Positions 38,477 to 49,770 of a DNA stretch of 64,000 nt are shown here, in pieces (the first letter of the stretch is position 1; each line of letters opens with the position of its first letter). The notes beneath the pieces were generated by a model that was not told where the DNA came from, ran no database searches, and worked only from the letters and a program-made list of their open reading frames with translations. Both the position numbers and the translations under genes were made by a program. Source of the DNA: Rubrivivax benzoatilyticus JA2 = ATCC BAA-35 (lineage in GTDB: Bacteria > Pseudomonadota > Gammaproteobacteria > Burkholderiales > Burkholderiaceae_C); contig NZ_AEWG01000160.1 of assembly GCF_000190375.1 (NCBI RefSeq), positions 1 to 64,000 on the forward strand, in the 5' to 3' direction.

Positions 38477-39043
38477 TTGGCTTCCGACAAAGAACTTTCC
38501 GATTTCCTCAAGAGCGTCGAGAGGCGCGCGTTCAAGCGCGCCGCCTTCGCCGTGCGCGACGAGGACGCGGCGCTGGACATCGTGCAGGACTCGATGATCC
38601 GCCTGGCCGAGAAGTACGCCGAGCGGCCCGCGGCGGAGTTCCCGATGCTCTTCCAGCGCATCCTGTCGAACGCGACGATGGACTGGTTCCGTCGCCAGAA
38701 GGTGCGCAACGCGGTCATCCAGAACCTCTCGGACTTCGAGGGCGAGGACGGGGACGGCGACTTCGACCTGCTCGAGACGCTGCAGGTCGTCGAGGACACC
38801 CTGGGCACCGAGAGTGCCGCCGAATCGGTGTCGCGGGACCAGATCTTGCGTCTCATCGAGCACGAAGTGGCCGGCCTGCCCGACCGTCAACGCGAAGCCT
38901 TCCTGCTGCGTTACTGGGAGGAGTTCGACGTGGCCGAGACCGCGGCGGCGATGGGCTGCTCCGAAGGCAGCGTCAAGACCCATTGTTCCCGTGCGGTCCA
39001 CTCGCTGGCCAAGGCCCTCCGACTCAAGGGAATCGCGCCATGA
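38477..39043 (+). CDS. ECF-like RNA polymerase sigma factor
   Basis: A 188-residue sigma-70 family protein (195 if it starts at GTG 38456). Region 2 spans about residues 15-80 ([40 protein letters not shown]). An acidic linker follows, then region 4 ([40 protein letters not shown]). I prefer the TTG start because [11 protein letters not shown] matches homologues I recall. It is the first gene of an overlapping operon with DUF3619 and DUF3106, probably its regulators. The target genes are unknown. Confidence 0.88.
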   Translation: MASDKELSDFLKSVERRAFKRAAFAVRDEDAALDIVQDSMIRLAEKYAERPAAEFPMLFQRILSNATMDWFRRQKVRNAVIQNLSDFEGEDGDGDFDLLETLQVVEDTLGTESAAESVSRDQILRLIEHEVAGLPDRQREAFLLRYWEEFDVAETAAAMGCSEGSVKTHCSRAVHSLAKALRLKGIAP

Positions 39044-39462
39044 CCCAAACCAGCTTCACCGACGCGGACGTCCTGCGCGCGCGCTTCGCGGCGCGCATCG
39101 CCGCCAGCCTGACCGAGCGTGCCGACGAGCTTCCGCACGACCTGACGGAACGCCTGCGCGTGGCCCGCGAGCAGGCGCTGTCCCGTGCGCGCGCCGTGCG
39201 CCGCGAGGTCGCGGCCGAGTCCGTGGTGAGCGTTGCCGGCGGCGCCGCCGCCCGGAGCGGGCCGCCGTGGTGGCAGCGGCTGGCCATCGTGCTGCCGCTG
39301 GTGATGCTGGTCGCCGGTCTGGTGCTGATCCGCGAGCACGACCTGCGCGAGCAGATCATGGCCGCCGCCGACATCGACTCCGTGCTGCTCGCCGACGACC
39401 TCCCGCCGGACGCCTACTCCGACCCCGGATTCGCCGAGTTCCTGAAGACGCAGCAACCGTGA
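39040..39462 (+). CDS. DUF3619 single-pass membrane protein, putative anti-sigma factor
   Basis: A 140-residue protein with a hydrophilic, helical N-terminal half (about residues 1-77), one membrane helix ([20 protein letters not shown], about 77-96) and a short acidic C-terminal periplasmic tail. The layout (cytoplasmic domain, single helix, periplasmic tail, gene overlapping a sigma factor by ATGA) is that of anti-sigma factors. No zinc-binding HxxxCxxC motif is present, so it would be a non-zinc type. Family name by recall; the role is inference. Confidence 0.83.
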   Translation: MTQTSFTDADVLRARFAARIAASLTERADELPHDLTERLRVAREQALSRARAVRREVAAESVVSVAGGAAARSGPPWWQRLAIVLPLVMLVAGLVLIREHDLREQIMAAADIDSVLLADDLPPDAYSDPGFAEFLKTQQP

Positions 39463-40166
39463 CCTTCCGCCCGGCCGTCATCGCCGCCCTCGTGATCGCG
39501 GCCGTGTTCGCCACGGCCGCGCCGGCGCATGCGGCCGAGGCCGACCCGTCCTGGGCCCAGCTGTCGGCGGCGCAGCGGCGCGCGCTGGCACCGCTGCAGC
39601 AGGACTGGCCGAACATCGACTCGACCGGCAAGGAACGCTGGCTGAGCGTCGCCGCGCGTTTCCCCAAGATGAGCCAGGCCGAGCGCCAGCGCGTGCAGGA
39701 GCGCATGGCGGCGTGGACCCAGATGACGCCGTCGGAGCGTGCCCGCGCGCGGCTGCAGTTCCAGCAGGTGCGCCAGCTCTCGGCCGAGGACCGCCAGGCC
39801 CGCTGGGACGCCTACAGGGCGCTGCCCGACGACCAGCGCAAGCAGCTCGCCGAACGCGCCGTGCCGCCCAAACGCACGCCCTCGCGTGTGCGTGAAGGCG
39901 ACGACGAGGACGGAAAGCCCAAGCGCAACATCGTCACGTCGCCGCGCCCGCCGTCGCCCAAACCCGTCGCGCCGGCCGTCATCCAGGCCGCCCCGGGGGC
40001 GACGACGACGCTGATCACCTCCCGCCCCTCCTCGCCTGCGCACCACCAGTCCGGGATGCCCAAGATCATCGCCACCGACGATTTCGTGAACCCGGTGACG
40101 ATGCTGCCGCGCCGCGGCCCGCAGGGCGCTGCGGTACGCTCGCAGGCTGCCTCCGAACCGCGCTGA
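39459..40166 (+). CDS. DUF3106 periplasmic protein
   Basis: A 235-residue secreted protein starting at GTG, with a signal peptide ending AAPAHA (about residue 25). The mature N-terminal half is helical with repeated short motifs (LSAAQRRALAPLQQDWPNID, MSQAERQRVQERMAAWTQMT, LSAEDRQARWDAYRALPDDQ). These recall the LTxxQ-like repeats of CpxP/Spy-type periplasmic sensors. The C-terminal half is Pro/Arg-rich and probably disordered. It overlaps DUF3619 by 4 bases and may be the periplasmic sensor of the sigma system. Confidence 0.83.
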   Translation: MTFRPAVIAALVIAAVFATAAPAHAAEADPSWAQLSAAQRRALAPLQQDWPNIDSTGKERWLSVAARFPKMSQAERQRVQERMAAWTQMTPSERARARLQFQQVRQLSAEDRQARWDAYRALPDDQRKQLAERAVPPKRTPSRVREGDDEDGKPKRNIVTSPRPPSPKPVAPAVIQAAPGATTTLITSRPSSPAHHQSGMPKIIATDDFVNPVTMLPRRGPQGAAVRSQAASEPR

Positions 40167-40175
40167 CCCGTCTCG

Positions 40176-40697
40176 ATGATCGTTCTGCCTCCCGCCGCGG
40201 GTGACCACCCGACCCCGGCGCTGATCCGCCGCCTCGCCTGTTTCGTCTACGAGGGCATCCTGCTCTTCGGTGTCGTGATGGCCGCCGGCCTCGTCTACTC
40301 GCTGGCCACCAACCAGCGCAGCGCGCTGCAGGGGCAGTTGGGGCTGCAGGTCTTCCTGTTCCTCGTCTTCGGCCTGTACTTCGTCTGGTTCTGGAGCCGC
40401 ACCGGCCAGACGCTGGCGATGCAGACCTGGCACATCCGCCTCGTGCAGCGCGACGGCCAGCCGGTGAGCGTGGGCCGCGGCATCGTGCGCTACCTCGTCT
40501 GCTGGGTCTGGTTCCTGCCCTGGCTGGCGATCGCCCATTTCGCCGGCCTGCACAGCAACGGCCAGGTCTTCGGGCTGCTGACGCTGGGCATCGTCGTCTG
40601 GGCGGCCTTGTCGCGGCTGCACCCGGACCGCCAGTTCTGGCACGACGCGCTCTGCGGCACGCGGCTCGTCGCGTGGCGTGCCAAGTCCAAGGACTGA
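40176..40697 (+). CDS. RDD family membrane protein
   Basis: A 173-residue protein with four predicted hydrophobic helices. The RDD domain covers nearly the whole length; the family arginine is in PTPALIRRLACFVYEGILL, and WFWSRTGQTLAMQTWHIRLV and HPDRQFWHDALCGTRLV are typical. Function in the family is poorly known (some may be ion transporters). It starts 9 bp after DUF3106 and may belong to the sigma factor operon. Confidence 0.88.
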   Translation: MIVLPPAAGDHPTPALIRRLACFVYEGILLFGVVMAAGLVYSLATNQRSALQGQLGLQVFLFLVFGLYFVWFWSRTGQTLAMQTWHIRLVQRDGQPVSVGRGIVRYLVCWVWFLPWLAIAHFAGLHSNGQVFGLLTLGIVVWAALSRLHPDRQFWHDALCGTRLVAWRAKSKD

Positions 40698-40701
40698 GCC
40701 C

Positions 40702-41112
40702 ATGGATCCCGGCAGCCCGCCGCCGCGGGGCGGCCAGGCGAACCCGCACAAGGGACGCACCGGCCTGGACCGCATCCGGCGCGCCGCCGGCTATTCGGCC
40801 GCAGGCCTGTCGGCCGCCTTCCGCGGCGAGAGCGCGTTCCGCCAGGAGGTCTTCGCCGCGGCACTGCTGCTGCCGGCGGCGTTCTGGCTCGGGCGCTGCT
40901 GGGTCGAGGTCGCGCTGCTCGCCGGCAGCGTCGTGCTGGTGCTGATCGTCGAGCTGCTGAACTCGGCGATCGAAGCCGTCGTCGACCGCGTCGGCTTCGA
41001 GCTGCACGAGCTGTCCAAGCGGGCCAAGGACCTGGGCAGCGCGGCGGTGATGCTGTCGCTGCTGCTCGCCGGCGGCATCTGGCTGGGAGCGCTGTGGCAG
41101 CGTCTGGCCTGA
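40702..41112 (+). CDS. dgkA: diacylglycerol kinase
   Basis: A 136-residue inner-membrane enzyme that phosphorylates diacylglycerol. The catalytic signature [15 protein letters not shown] is complete, and [19 protein letters not shown] matches the start of the first helix region. Three membrane helices follow. The N-terminus has an extra 20 or so polar residues ([20 protein letters not shown]) compared with E. coli DgkA. It starts 4 bp after the RDD gene stop. Confidence 0.94.
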   Translation: MDPGSPPPRGGQANPHKGRTGLDRIRRAAGYSAAGLSAAFRGESAFRQEVFAAALLLPAAFWLGRCWVEVALLAGSVVLVLIVELLNSAIEAVVDRVGFELHELSKRAKDLGSAAVMLSLLLAGGIWLGALWQRLA

Positions 41113-41125
41113 GACAATCCGGGCC

Positions 41126-41728
41126 ATGAACGACATCGCGCCCCCGCCCCCCTTCACCGTCTGCGTCTACTGCGGCTCGCGCCACGGCCGGCGCAGCGCC
41201 TACACCGAAGCCGCCCGCGTGCTCGGCCGCTCGATCGGCGAACGCGGCTGGCAGCTCGTCTACGGCGGCGGCAAGGTCGGCCTGATGGGCGAGGTCGCCG
41301 ACGCGGTGCTGGCCGCCGGCGGCCGTGTCGTCGGCGTGATCCCCGAGTCGCTGATGAAGCGCGAGGTCGGCCACCCCGGCCTCAGCGAACTGCACGTCGT
41401 GCCGACGATGCACAAGCGCAAGCAGATGATGGCCGAGCGCGCCGACGCCTTCGTCGCGCTGCCGGGCGGCATCGGCACGCTGGAGGAGCTGTTCGAGGTC
41501 TGGACCTGGCGCCAGCTGGGCTACCACGACCAGCCGATCGGCCTGCTCGACGTCGACGGCTTCTACGAGGGCCTGCTGGCCTTCATGCAACGCACCGTCG
41601 ACGAAGGTTTTCTCTCGGAAGCCCAGCAGGCGGTGCTGCAGGTCGAGACCGACCCGCTGGCGCTGCTGGACCGGCTGGCGGCGCTGGCGCAGCGCGCCGG
41701 CGGCCCCGACCACTTCGGCCGCATCTGA
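41126..41728 (+). CDS. LOG family protein (cytokinin riboside monophosphate phosphoribohydrolase type)
   Basis: A 200-residue Rossmann-fold hydrolase. The LOG signature PGGIGTLEE is at residues 113-121, with the second motif [14 protein letters not shown] at 48-61. Members remove the base from nucleoside monophosphates, and the broader YgdH/LOG group has purine nucleotidase activity. It has [10 protein letters not shown] at the N-terminus, characteristic of the TIGR00730-type proteins. It follows dgkA by 13 bp and ends at a bidirectional hairpin before glnB. Confidence 0.93.
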   Translation: MNDIAPPPPFTVCVYCGSRHGRRSAYTEAARVLGRSIGERGWQLVYGGGKVGLMGEVADAVLAAGGRVVGVIPESLMKREVGHPGLSELHVVPTMHKRKQMMAERADAFVALPGGIGTLEELFEVWTWRQLGYHDQPIGLLDVDGFYEGLLAFMQRTVDEGFLSEAQQAVLQVETDPLALLDRLAALAQRAGGPDHFGRI

Positions 41729-41740
41729 GCCCTTGAACGA

Positions 41741-41772
41741 CAACGGGGCACTGCTCGCGCAGCGCCCCGTTG
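41741..41772. terminator. bidirectional terminator between LOG gene and glnB
   Basis: CAACGGGGC (41741-41749) pairs with GCCCCGTTG (41764-41772) around a 14-nt loop that itself contains complementary bases. T-rich tails are short on both strands. It lies between convergent genes. Confidence 0.7.
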
Positions 41773-41806
41773 TTCTGGACAGCGCCCGGCCACGGCCGGG
41801 CCGACC

Positions 41807-42184
<378 letters not shown>

Positions 42185-43843
42185 TTAAGCACGGAACCTC
42201 GACGTGATGGGGTAACGCCAGTCGCGTCCGAAGGCCCGATGGGTGATGCGGATGCCGACCGGCGCCTGACGCCGCTTGTACTCGTTGATCTTGATGAGCC
42301 GGGTGACACGTTCGACGTCGGCACGCTCGAAGCCGGCGGCGACGATCTGCTCGACGCTCTGGTCGTCTTCCATGTAGCGCGCCAGGATCGCGTCGAGGAC
42401 CTCGTAGGGCGGCAGGCTGTCCTGGTCGGTCTGGTCCGGGCGCAGCTCGGCCGACGGCGGGCGCGTGATGATGCGCTGCGGGATGACCTCGGCGCCTTGC
42501 GCGTTGCGCCAGTTCGCCAGGCGGTAGACCAGCGTCTTGGCGACGTCCTTGATGACCGCGAAGCCGCCGGCCATGTCGCCGTACAGCGTGCAGTAGCCGG
42601 TCGCCATCTCGCTCTTGTTGCCGGTGGTCAGCACGATCGCGCCGGTCTTGTTCGACAGCGCCATCAAGAGCGTGCCGCGGATGCGCGCCTGCAGGTTCTC
42701 CTCGGTCGTGTCCTCGGCCAGCCCGGCGAACTGCGGCGCCAGCGCGGTGCGGAAGGCGTCGAACATCGGCGCGATGTCGATCTCGTCGTAGCGCACGCCC
42801 AGGCGCGCGGCCATGTCGCGCGCGTCGATCCAGGAGATGTCGGCGGTGTACGGCGACGGCATCATCACCGCGCGCACCTTGTCGGCGCCGAGCGCGTCGA
42901 CGGCGACGGCCAGCACCAGCGCCGAGTCGATGCCGCCGGACAGGCCGATGATCGCGCCGGGGAAGCCGTTCTTGCCGAGGTAGTCGCGCACGCCGGTGAC
43001 GAGCGCGTCCCAGGCCTGGCGGTCGAGGTCGGGCGCTTCGGCGACCGGACCGACGGGGCGGGCGTCGGCGTCGAAGTCGACGACCAGCAGTTCCTCGGCG
43101 AAGGTCGCGGCCCGCGCCCTCACCTCGCCCGCCGCGTCGAGCGCGAACGACGCGCCGTCGAAGACGACCTCGTCCTGGCCGCCGACCAGGTGCGAGAACA
43201 GCAGCGGCAGGCCGACGTCGCGCGCGCGCTCGGCCATGCGGGCCTGGCGTTCCTCGGCCTTGCCGAGGTGGAACGGCGAGGCGTTGAGCACGCACAGCAC
43301 CTGGGCGCCGGCGTCGCGCGCCAGGCGCGCGGGCTCGTCGAACCAGGCGTCCTCGCAGATGACGACACCGAAACGCAGGCCTTCGCAATCGAAGACCAGC
43401 GGCGGCAGGCCGGCGTCGCGCCCGGAGGCGAAGTAGCGGCGTTCGTCGAAGACCTGGTAGTTGGGCAGTTCGCGCTTGCAGTAGGTGGCCTGCACGCGTC
43501 CCCCAGCCAGCAGCGAGGCCGCGTTGTAGCGCTGCTGCACGGTCACGGACTTGGTCCTAAGATCGCCGCGCTCGCCGAACTGGTGCGGGTGCCCGACGAC
43601 CAGATGCAGCCCTTCGCAGTCCCGCAAAACATCGGCCAGCGCCGCCAGCGCGTCGGCGCAAGCCTGCATGAAGGCCGGGCGCAGCAGCAGGTCCTCGGGT
43701 GGGTAGCCGGTCAGCGCCAGCTCAGGGGCCAGCACCAGGCGCGCACCCTGCGCGTAGGCGCGGCGGGCGGCGTCTTCGAGGCGACGGGAGTTGCCGGCGA
43801 GATCACCGACGACGGCGTTGAACTGGGCCAGCGCGACCTTCAT
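42185..43843 (-). CDS. nadE: glutamine-dependent NAD+ synthase
   Basis: A 552-residue two-domain enzyme that amidates deamido-NAD using ammonia from glutamine. The N-terminal nitrilase-type glutaminase has the catalytic triad Glu41, Lys123 (CKRELPNY) and Cys163 (VVICEDAWFDEPARLA). The C-terminal synthetase has the P-loop GLSGGIDSALVLAVAVDALG. Both domains are complete. Its start is only 15 bp from the divergent FemAB-like gene. Confidence 0.97.
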   Translation of the reverse strand: MKVALAQFNAVVGDLAGNSRRLEDAARRAYAQGARLVLAPELALTGYPPEDLLLRPAFMQACADALAALADVLRDCEGLHLVVGHPHQFGERGDLRTKSVTVQQRYNAASLLAGGRVQATYCKRELPNYQVFDERRYFASGRDAGLPPLVFDCEGLRFGVVICEDAWFDEPARLARDAGAQVLCVLNASPFHLGKAEERQARMAERARDVGLPLLFSHLVGGQDEVVFDGASFALDAAGEVRARAATFAEELLVVDFDADARPVGPVAEAPDLDRQAWDALVTGVRDYLGKNGFPGAIIGLSGGIDSALVLAVAVDALGADKVRAVMMPSPYTADISWIDARDMAARLGVRYDEIDIAPMFDAFRTALAPQFAGLAEDTTEENLQARIRGTLLMALSNKTGAIVLTTGNKSEMATGYCTLYGDMAGGFAVIKDVAKTLVYRLANWRNAQGAEVIPQRIITRPPSAELRPDQTDQDSLPPYEVLDAILARYMEDDQSVEQIVAAGFERADVERVTRLIKINEYKRRQAPVGIRITHRAFGRDWRYPITSRFRA

Positions 43844-43858
43844 CGACGGCTCCGCTGA

Positions 43859-45046
43859 ATGTCACGAGGGCTCACGGGACAGGATTATCACATCGGGGTC
43901 GAGGCCGACCCGGGACGGCTGGACGCGCGGGCCTGGAACACGCTGCTCGACATGCAGCCCGCACCGACACCCTTTCTGCGCCACGAGTACCTCGCGGCAT
44001 TGCACGCGTCGGCCAGCGCGGTGCCGGCCACCGGCTGGACACCCCGTTTCCTGACGCTGCACGACGCGGCCGGCGAACTGGCCGGCGCCGCGCCGCTGTA
44101 CCTGAAGACCCATTCCTGGGGCGAATACGTCTTCGACTGGGCCTGGGCCGACGCCTACCGCCGCCACGGGCTGCGCTACTACCCCAAGCTGCTCGGCGCG
44201 GTGCCGTTCACGCCGGTGCCCGGCACGCGGCTGATGGCGCGCGACGAGCCGGCACGCGAGGCGCTCGTCGCCACGATCCGAGAGTTCGCCGACGAAGCCG
44301 GGCTGTCCTCGGCCCACGTGCTCTACGTCGACGACGCCGACCGCGCGGCCTTCGAACGCGCCGGCTGGATGCTGCGCGAGAACCTGCAGTTCCACTGGAC
44401 GCGCGACGAAGCCGACCCCGCGGCCGACTTCGACGCCCTGCTCGCCCGGCTGCAGCGCGACAAGCGCAAGAAGATCCAGCAGGAACGCCGCCGCGTCGCC
44501 GAACTCGGCATCGAGTTCAGCGTCCACGAGGGCGAGGCGATCGACACCGCGCTGTGGGACTTCTTCCATCGCTGCTACACGCTGACCTACGCGGCGCACC
44601 AGTCGACGCCTTACCTGACACGCGACTTCTTCGCCCGCATGCAGGCGACGATGGCGCGCCACTGGCTGGTGTTCGTCGGCCGCCGCGACGGCCGGCCGGT
44701 CGCGGCCTCGCTGGTGGCGATCGACCGCGAACGCGGCGCCGCCTGGGGCCGCTACTGGGGCGCGGTCGAGCCGCTGCCCTTCGTGCACTTCGAGGCCTGC
44801 TACTACCAGCCGCTGGCCTGGTGCCTGGCCAATGGCTTCAGTCGCTTCGAAGGCGGCGCCCAGGGCGAGCACAAGATGGCCCGCGGGCTGCTGCCGGTGC
44901 GCACGAGCTCGGCGCACTGGCTGCGCGACGAACGTTTTGCCGGCGCGGTGGCCGAATTCCTCGCCCGCGAGGGCGAGGGCGTGGCGGCCTGGGAGGACGA
45001 GCTGCGCGAGCGCAGCCCGTTCAAACGCGGGGAACCCGAGGGCTGA
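43859..45046 (+). CDS. FemAB-like GNAT-fold N-acyltransferase
   Basis: A 395-residue soluble protein of the GNAT/FemAB-like family (peptidogalycan-type, PF04339 by recall). Diagnostic segments are PTPFLRHEYLAALHASA near residue 35, the middle YFVF-like region GEYVFDWAWADAYRRHGLRY, RDKRKKIQQERRRV, and the C-terminal FEGGAQGEHKMARGLLPVRT. The natural substrate is unknown. It starts 15 bp from nadE, so the two promoters must overlap or lie in each other's coding sequence. It converges on ppa. Confidence 0.88.
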   Translation: MSRGLTGQDYHIGVEADPGRLDARAWNTLLDMQPAPTPFLRHEYLAALHASASAVPATGWTPRFLTLHDAAGELAGAAPLYLKTHSWGEYVFDWAWADAYRRHGLRYYPKLLGAVPFTPVPGTRLMARDEPAREALVATIREFADEAGLSSAHVLYVDDADRAAFERAGWMLRENLQFHWTRDEADPAADFDALLARLQRDKRKKIQQERRRVAELGIEFSVHEGEAIDTALWDFFHRCYTLTYAAHQSTPYLTRDFFARMQATMARHWLVFVGRRDGRPVAASLVAIDRERGAAWGRYWGAVEPLPFVHFEACYYQPLAWCLANGFSRFEGGAQGEHKMARGLLPVRTSSAHWLRDERFAGAVAEFLAREGEGVAAWEDELRERSPFKRGEPEG

Positions 45047-45063
45047 GCCCGCGCGCAGGACGC

Positions 45064-45606
45064 TCAGGCGCCCGGGTGTTCCTTGGCCCAGTTGGCCATG
45101 CCGGTGCGCACTTCCTCGCGCGCCGACTCCGGGCCTTCCCAGCCCAGCACCTTGACCCACTTGCCTTCCTCGAGATCCTTGTAGTGCTCGAAGAAGTGCT
45201 GGATCGCCTTCAGGCGCGCCGGGTTCAGGTCTTCCGGCTTCTGCCAGGACGAGTACAGCGACAGGATCTTGGCCGTCGGCACCGCCAGCAGCTTGTTGTC
45301 GCCGCCGGCTTCATCGTCCATCTTCAGCACGCCGATCGGGCGGCAGGTGACGACCACGCCGGGGATCAGCGGCACCGGGGTGATGACGAGCACGTCCACC
45401 GGGTCGCCGTCGTCGGCCAGCGTGTTCGGCACGTAGCCGTAGTTGCACGGGTAGTGCATCGCCGTGCTCATGAAGCGGTCGACGAACAGCGCCCCCGAGT
45501 CGTGGTCGACCTCGTACTTGATCGGGTCGCCGTTCATCGGAATCTCGATGATGACGTTGAACTCGTCGGGCGCCTTGGCGCCGGGGGTCACGTTGTGCAG
45601 GCTCAT
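45064..45606 (-). CDS. ppa: inorganic pyrophosphatase (soluble, family I)
   Basis: A 180-residue cytoplasmic enzyme that hydrolyses pyrophosphate. The active-site aspartates are in DGDPVDVLV, and [18 protein letters not shown] and [17 protein letters not shown] are conserved. A possible minus-strand -10 (TAGAAT, 45672-45667) lies about 60 bp upstream. It is divergent from the membrane pyrophosphatase gene across a 261-bp gap. Confidence 0.97.
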   Translation of the reverse strand: MSLHNVTPGAKAPDEFNVIIEIPMNGDPIKYEVDHDSGALFVDRFMSTAMHYPCNYGYVPNTLADDGDPVDVLVITPVPLIPGVVVTCRPIGVLKMDDEAGGDNKLLAVPTAKILSLYSSWQKPEDLNPARLKAIQHFFEHYKDLEEGKWVKVLGWEGPESAREEVRTGMANWAKEHPGA

Positions 45607-45867
45607 GCAACGGTCTCGGGCAGGAGGAGAAAAGAGAGGAGAGAGCGAGAGAAAGATCGGGGCGCGATTCTAGGCGCCACGCTTGCCCTCGCCTGACGCG
45701 CGACGGCCTTGACCCGGCTCAGGCAGGCACTCGGACATAGGAAAACCCCCAACCGAGCGTGATAGCCTTCACATAGCATGCCGCGCCAGCCGGCCCGAAG
45801 CGCCCGGGCGGCGTGCAGGAGATAGAGAGAAGAGACTAGGCCCGAACGAGAGGAAGGAGCTCTTTCC
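45607..45867. other. intergenic region between ppa and hppA
   Basis: A 261-bp gap with the ppa -10 candidate at 45667-45672 and the hppA ribosome site AAGGAG at 45854-45859. A purine-rich stretch precedes hppA. No RNA gene or clear operator was recognised. Confidence 0.4.
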
Positions 45868-48039
<2,172 letters not shown>

Positions 48040-48061
48040 GCTCGCGGTCTTTCCCGCACGT

Positions 48062-48091
48062 GCCGGCGCCCTCGGGGCGCCGGCCTTTTTT
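48062..48091 (+). terminator. rho-independent terminator of hppA
   Basis: GCCGGCGCCC (48062-48071) and GGGCGCCGGC (48075-48084) with a 3-nt loop, followed by CTTTTTT. It ends 4 bp before the next small gene. Confidence 0.92.
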
Positions 48092-48094
48092 CCG

Positions 48095-48367
48095 ATGTCC
48101 GAGAAGCCTCCCGAGGTCGCCCCCGAGCTGCCGCGATTCCGCCCGATCCCGCGCCGGCGCCGGCTGCTGCTCGTCGCGCTGGCGATCGCGACCGCGATCA
48201 CGGTCGTGTCGATGCTGCTGGACCCGCCCGGCCGCCCCGAACACCCGCGCGACACCCAGGTGCGCGAATGCCCGACCGGCCGCGGCGTCAACTGCGTCGG
48301 CGGCAAGGCCCAGGTGCTGCTGCTGGCCCCCGACGCGCCGAGCGCTGCCGCCTCCGCTGCACGCTGA
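48095..48367 (+). CDS. small single-pass membrane protein, unknown
   Basis: A 90-residue protein. Its N-terminus is polar and basic (RFRPIPRRRR, about residues 14-23), then one hydrophobic helix (LLLVALAIATAITVVSMLL, about 24-42), then a periplasmic part with two cysteines (CPTGRGVNC). It starts 4 bp after the hppA terminator and is followed by the ABC1 kinase gene, possibly co-transcribed. I do not recognise the family. Confidence 0.65.
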   Translation: MSEKPPEVAPELPRFRPIPRRRRLLLVALAIATAITVVSMLLDPPGRPEHPRDTQVRECPTGRGVNCVGGKAQVLLLAPDAPSAAASAAR

Positions 48368-48443
48368 GCCGCTGCGTGCTCCAGGTCACCGACACGCCGG
48401 CCGCAGCCGTGTGCAATGCCGGCATCGCCCTGCCCGCCTCCCG

Positions 48444-49769
48444 ATGACCGCCAAACGCCCGCCCCGCACCGCCACCGTTCCCCAAGGCCGCACCCGCCGG
48501 CTGCTGCACTTCGGCCGCGCCGTCGGTGAACTGGCCGCGGGCGCGGCCGCCGAGGGCCTGTCGCGGCTGGCCCGCGGCCAGGTGCCCAAGGCCTCGGCGA
48601 TGATGCTGACGCCGGCCAACGCGAGCCGGCTCGCCAACCGGCTGTCGCGGCTGCGCGGCGCGGCGATGAAGTTCGGCCAGCTGATGTCGATGGACGGCCA
48701 CGGCGTGCTGCCGCCGCAGTTCACCGAGCTGCTGGGCTCGCTGCGCGACCAGGCCCACGTGATGCCGGCCTCGCAGCTCGCCGAGGTGCTGGAACAGGAG
48801 TACGGCGTCGGCTGGCACCGGCGCTTCCGCCAGTTCAGCTTCGAGCCGGTCGCCGCGGCCTCGATCGGCCAGGTGCACCGCGCGACGACGCACGACGGCC
48901 GCGTGCTGGCGCTGAAGATCCAGTACCCCGGCGTGCGCGAGAGCATCGACAGCGACGTCGCCAACCTCGCGCTGCTGGCCAAGACGCCGGGCCTTGTGCC
49001 CGCCGGGCTGGACCCGGCCCCGCTGTTCGAACGTGTGCGCCGCGTGCTGCATCAGGAGACCGACTACGTCGCCGAGGCCCGCGCGCTGGCCGAGTACCGC
49101 GAGCGCCTCGGCGACGACGAGCTCTTCGTCGTGCCCGAGGTCGACGCCGAACACTCGACCGGGCGCATCCTGGCGACCAGCTTCCAGCCCGGCGACACGA
49201 TCGACCACCTCGCGGCGCCGGGCGTGCCGCAGGCCCACCGCGACCGTGTCGCCGAGGCGCTGTGCCACCTGGTCGTGCGCGAGATCTTCGAGCTGCGCCT
49301 GGTGCAGACCGACCCGAACTTCGCCAACTACCTCTACGACCCCGAGACGCGGCGCGTCGCGCTGCTGGACTTCGGCGCGACGCAGACCGTGAGCCTGCAG
49401 CGTGTCGAGCACCTGCGCGCCCTGGGCCGCGCCATGCGCGACCAGGACGCCGACGCGATGACGCGCGCCGCGCGGCGCGCCGGCTTCATCGCCGAGACCG
49501 ACCCGCCCGATCAGGCGCGCGGCGTCGTCAATCTGATCCTGACGATCGGCGAACCGCTGGCACACGACCGGCCGTTCGACTTCGCGCGCTCGGATCTCTT
49601 CAAGCGCAGCTTCGAGGCCGGGCGCGAGCAGTTCTTCGGTGACGGCTTCTCGCACGCGCCGCCGCCGGATCTGGTGTTCCTGCAGCGCAAGATGGTCGGC
49701 GTGTTCATGCTGTGCACGCGGCTGAAGGCGCGCGTGAACCTGGCGCGCCTGTTCGGCGCCCAGCTCTAG
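48444..49769 (+). CDS. ABC1/AarF/UbiB-family atypical kinase
   Basis: A 441-residue protein-kinase-like protein. The family motif KxGQ is in AAMKFGQLMSMDG (about residue 75), followed by AAASIGQVHRATT and the catalytic-loop and metal motifs TDPNFANYLYD and VALLDFGAT. Relatives act in ubiquinone biosynthesis (UbiB) or in lipid homeostasis. It lacks the C-terminal membrane helices of UbiB and is shorter, so it is more like the stand-alone AarF type. Downstream it converges on the EamA gene with only one base between stops. Confidence 0.92.
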   Translation: MTAKRPPRTATVPQGRTRRLLHFGRAVGELAAGAAAEGLSRLARGQVPKASAMMLTPANASRLANRLSRLRGAAMKFGQLMSMDGHGVLPPQFTELLGSLRDQAHVMPASQLAEVLEQEYGVGWHRRFRQFSFEPVAAASIGQVHRATTHDGRVLALKIQYPGVRESIDSDVANLALLAKTPGLVPAGLDPAPLFERVRRVLHQETDYVAEARALAEYRERLGDDELFVVPEVDAEHSTGRILATSFQPGDTIDHLAAPGVPQAHRDRVAEALCHLVVREIFELRLVQTDPNFANYLYDPETRRVALLDFGATQTVSLQRVEHLRALGRAMRDQDADAMTRAARRAGFIAETDPPDQARGVVNLILTIGEPLAHDRPFDFARSDLFKRSFEAGREQFFGDGFSHAPPPDLVFLQRKMVGVFMLCTRLKARVNLARLFGAQL

Positions 49770-49770
49770 C

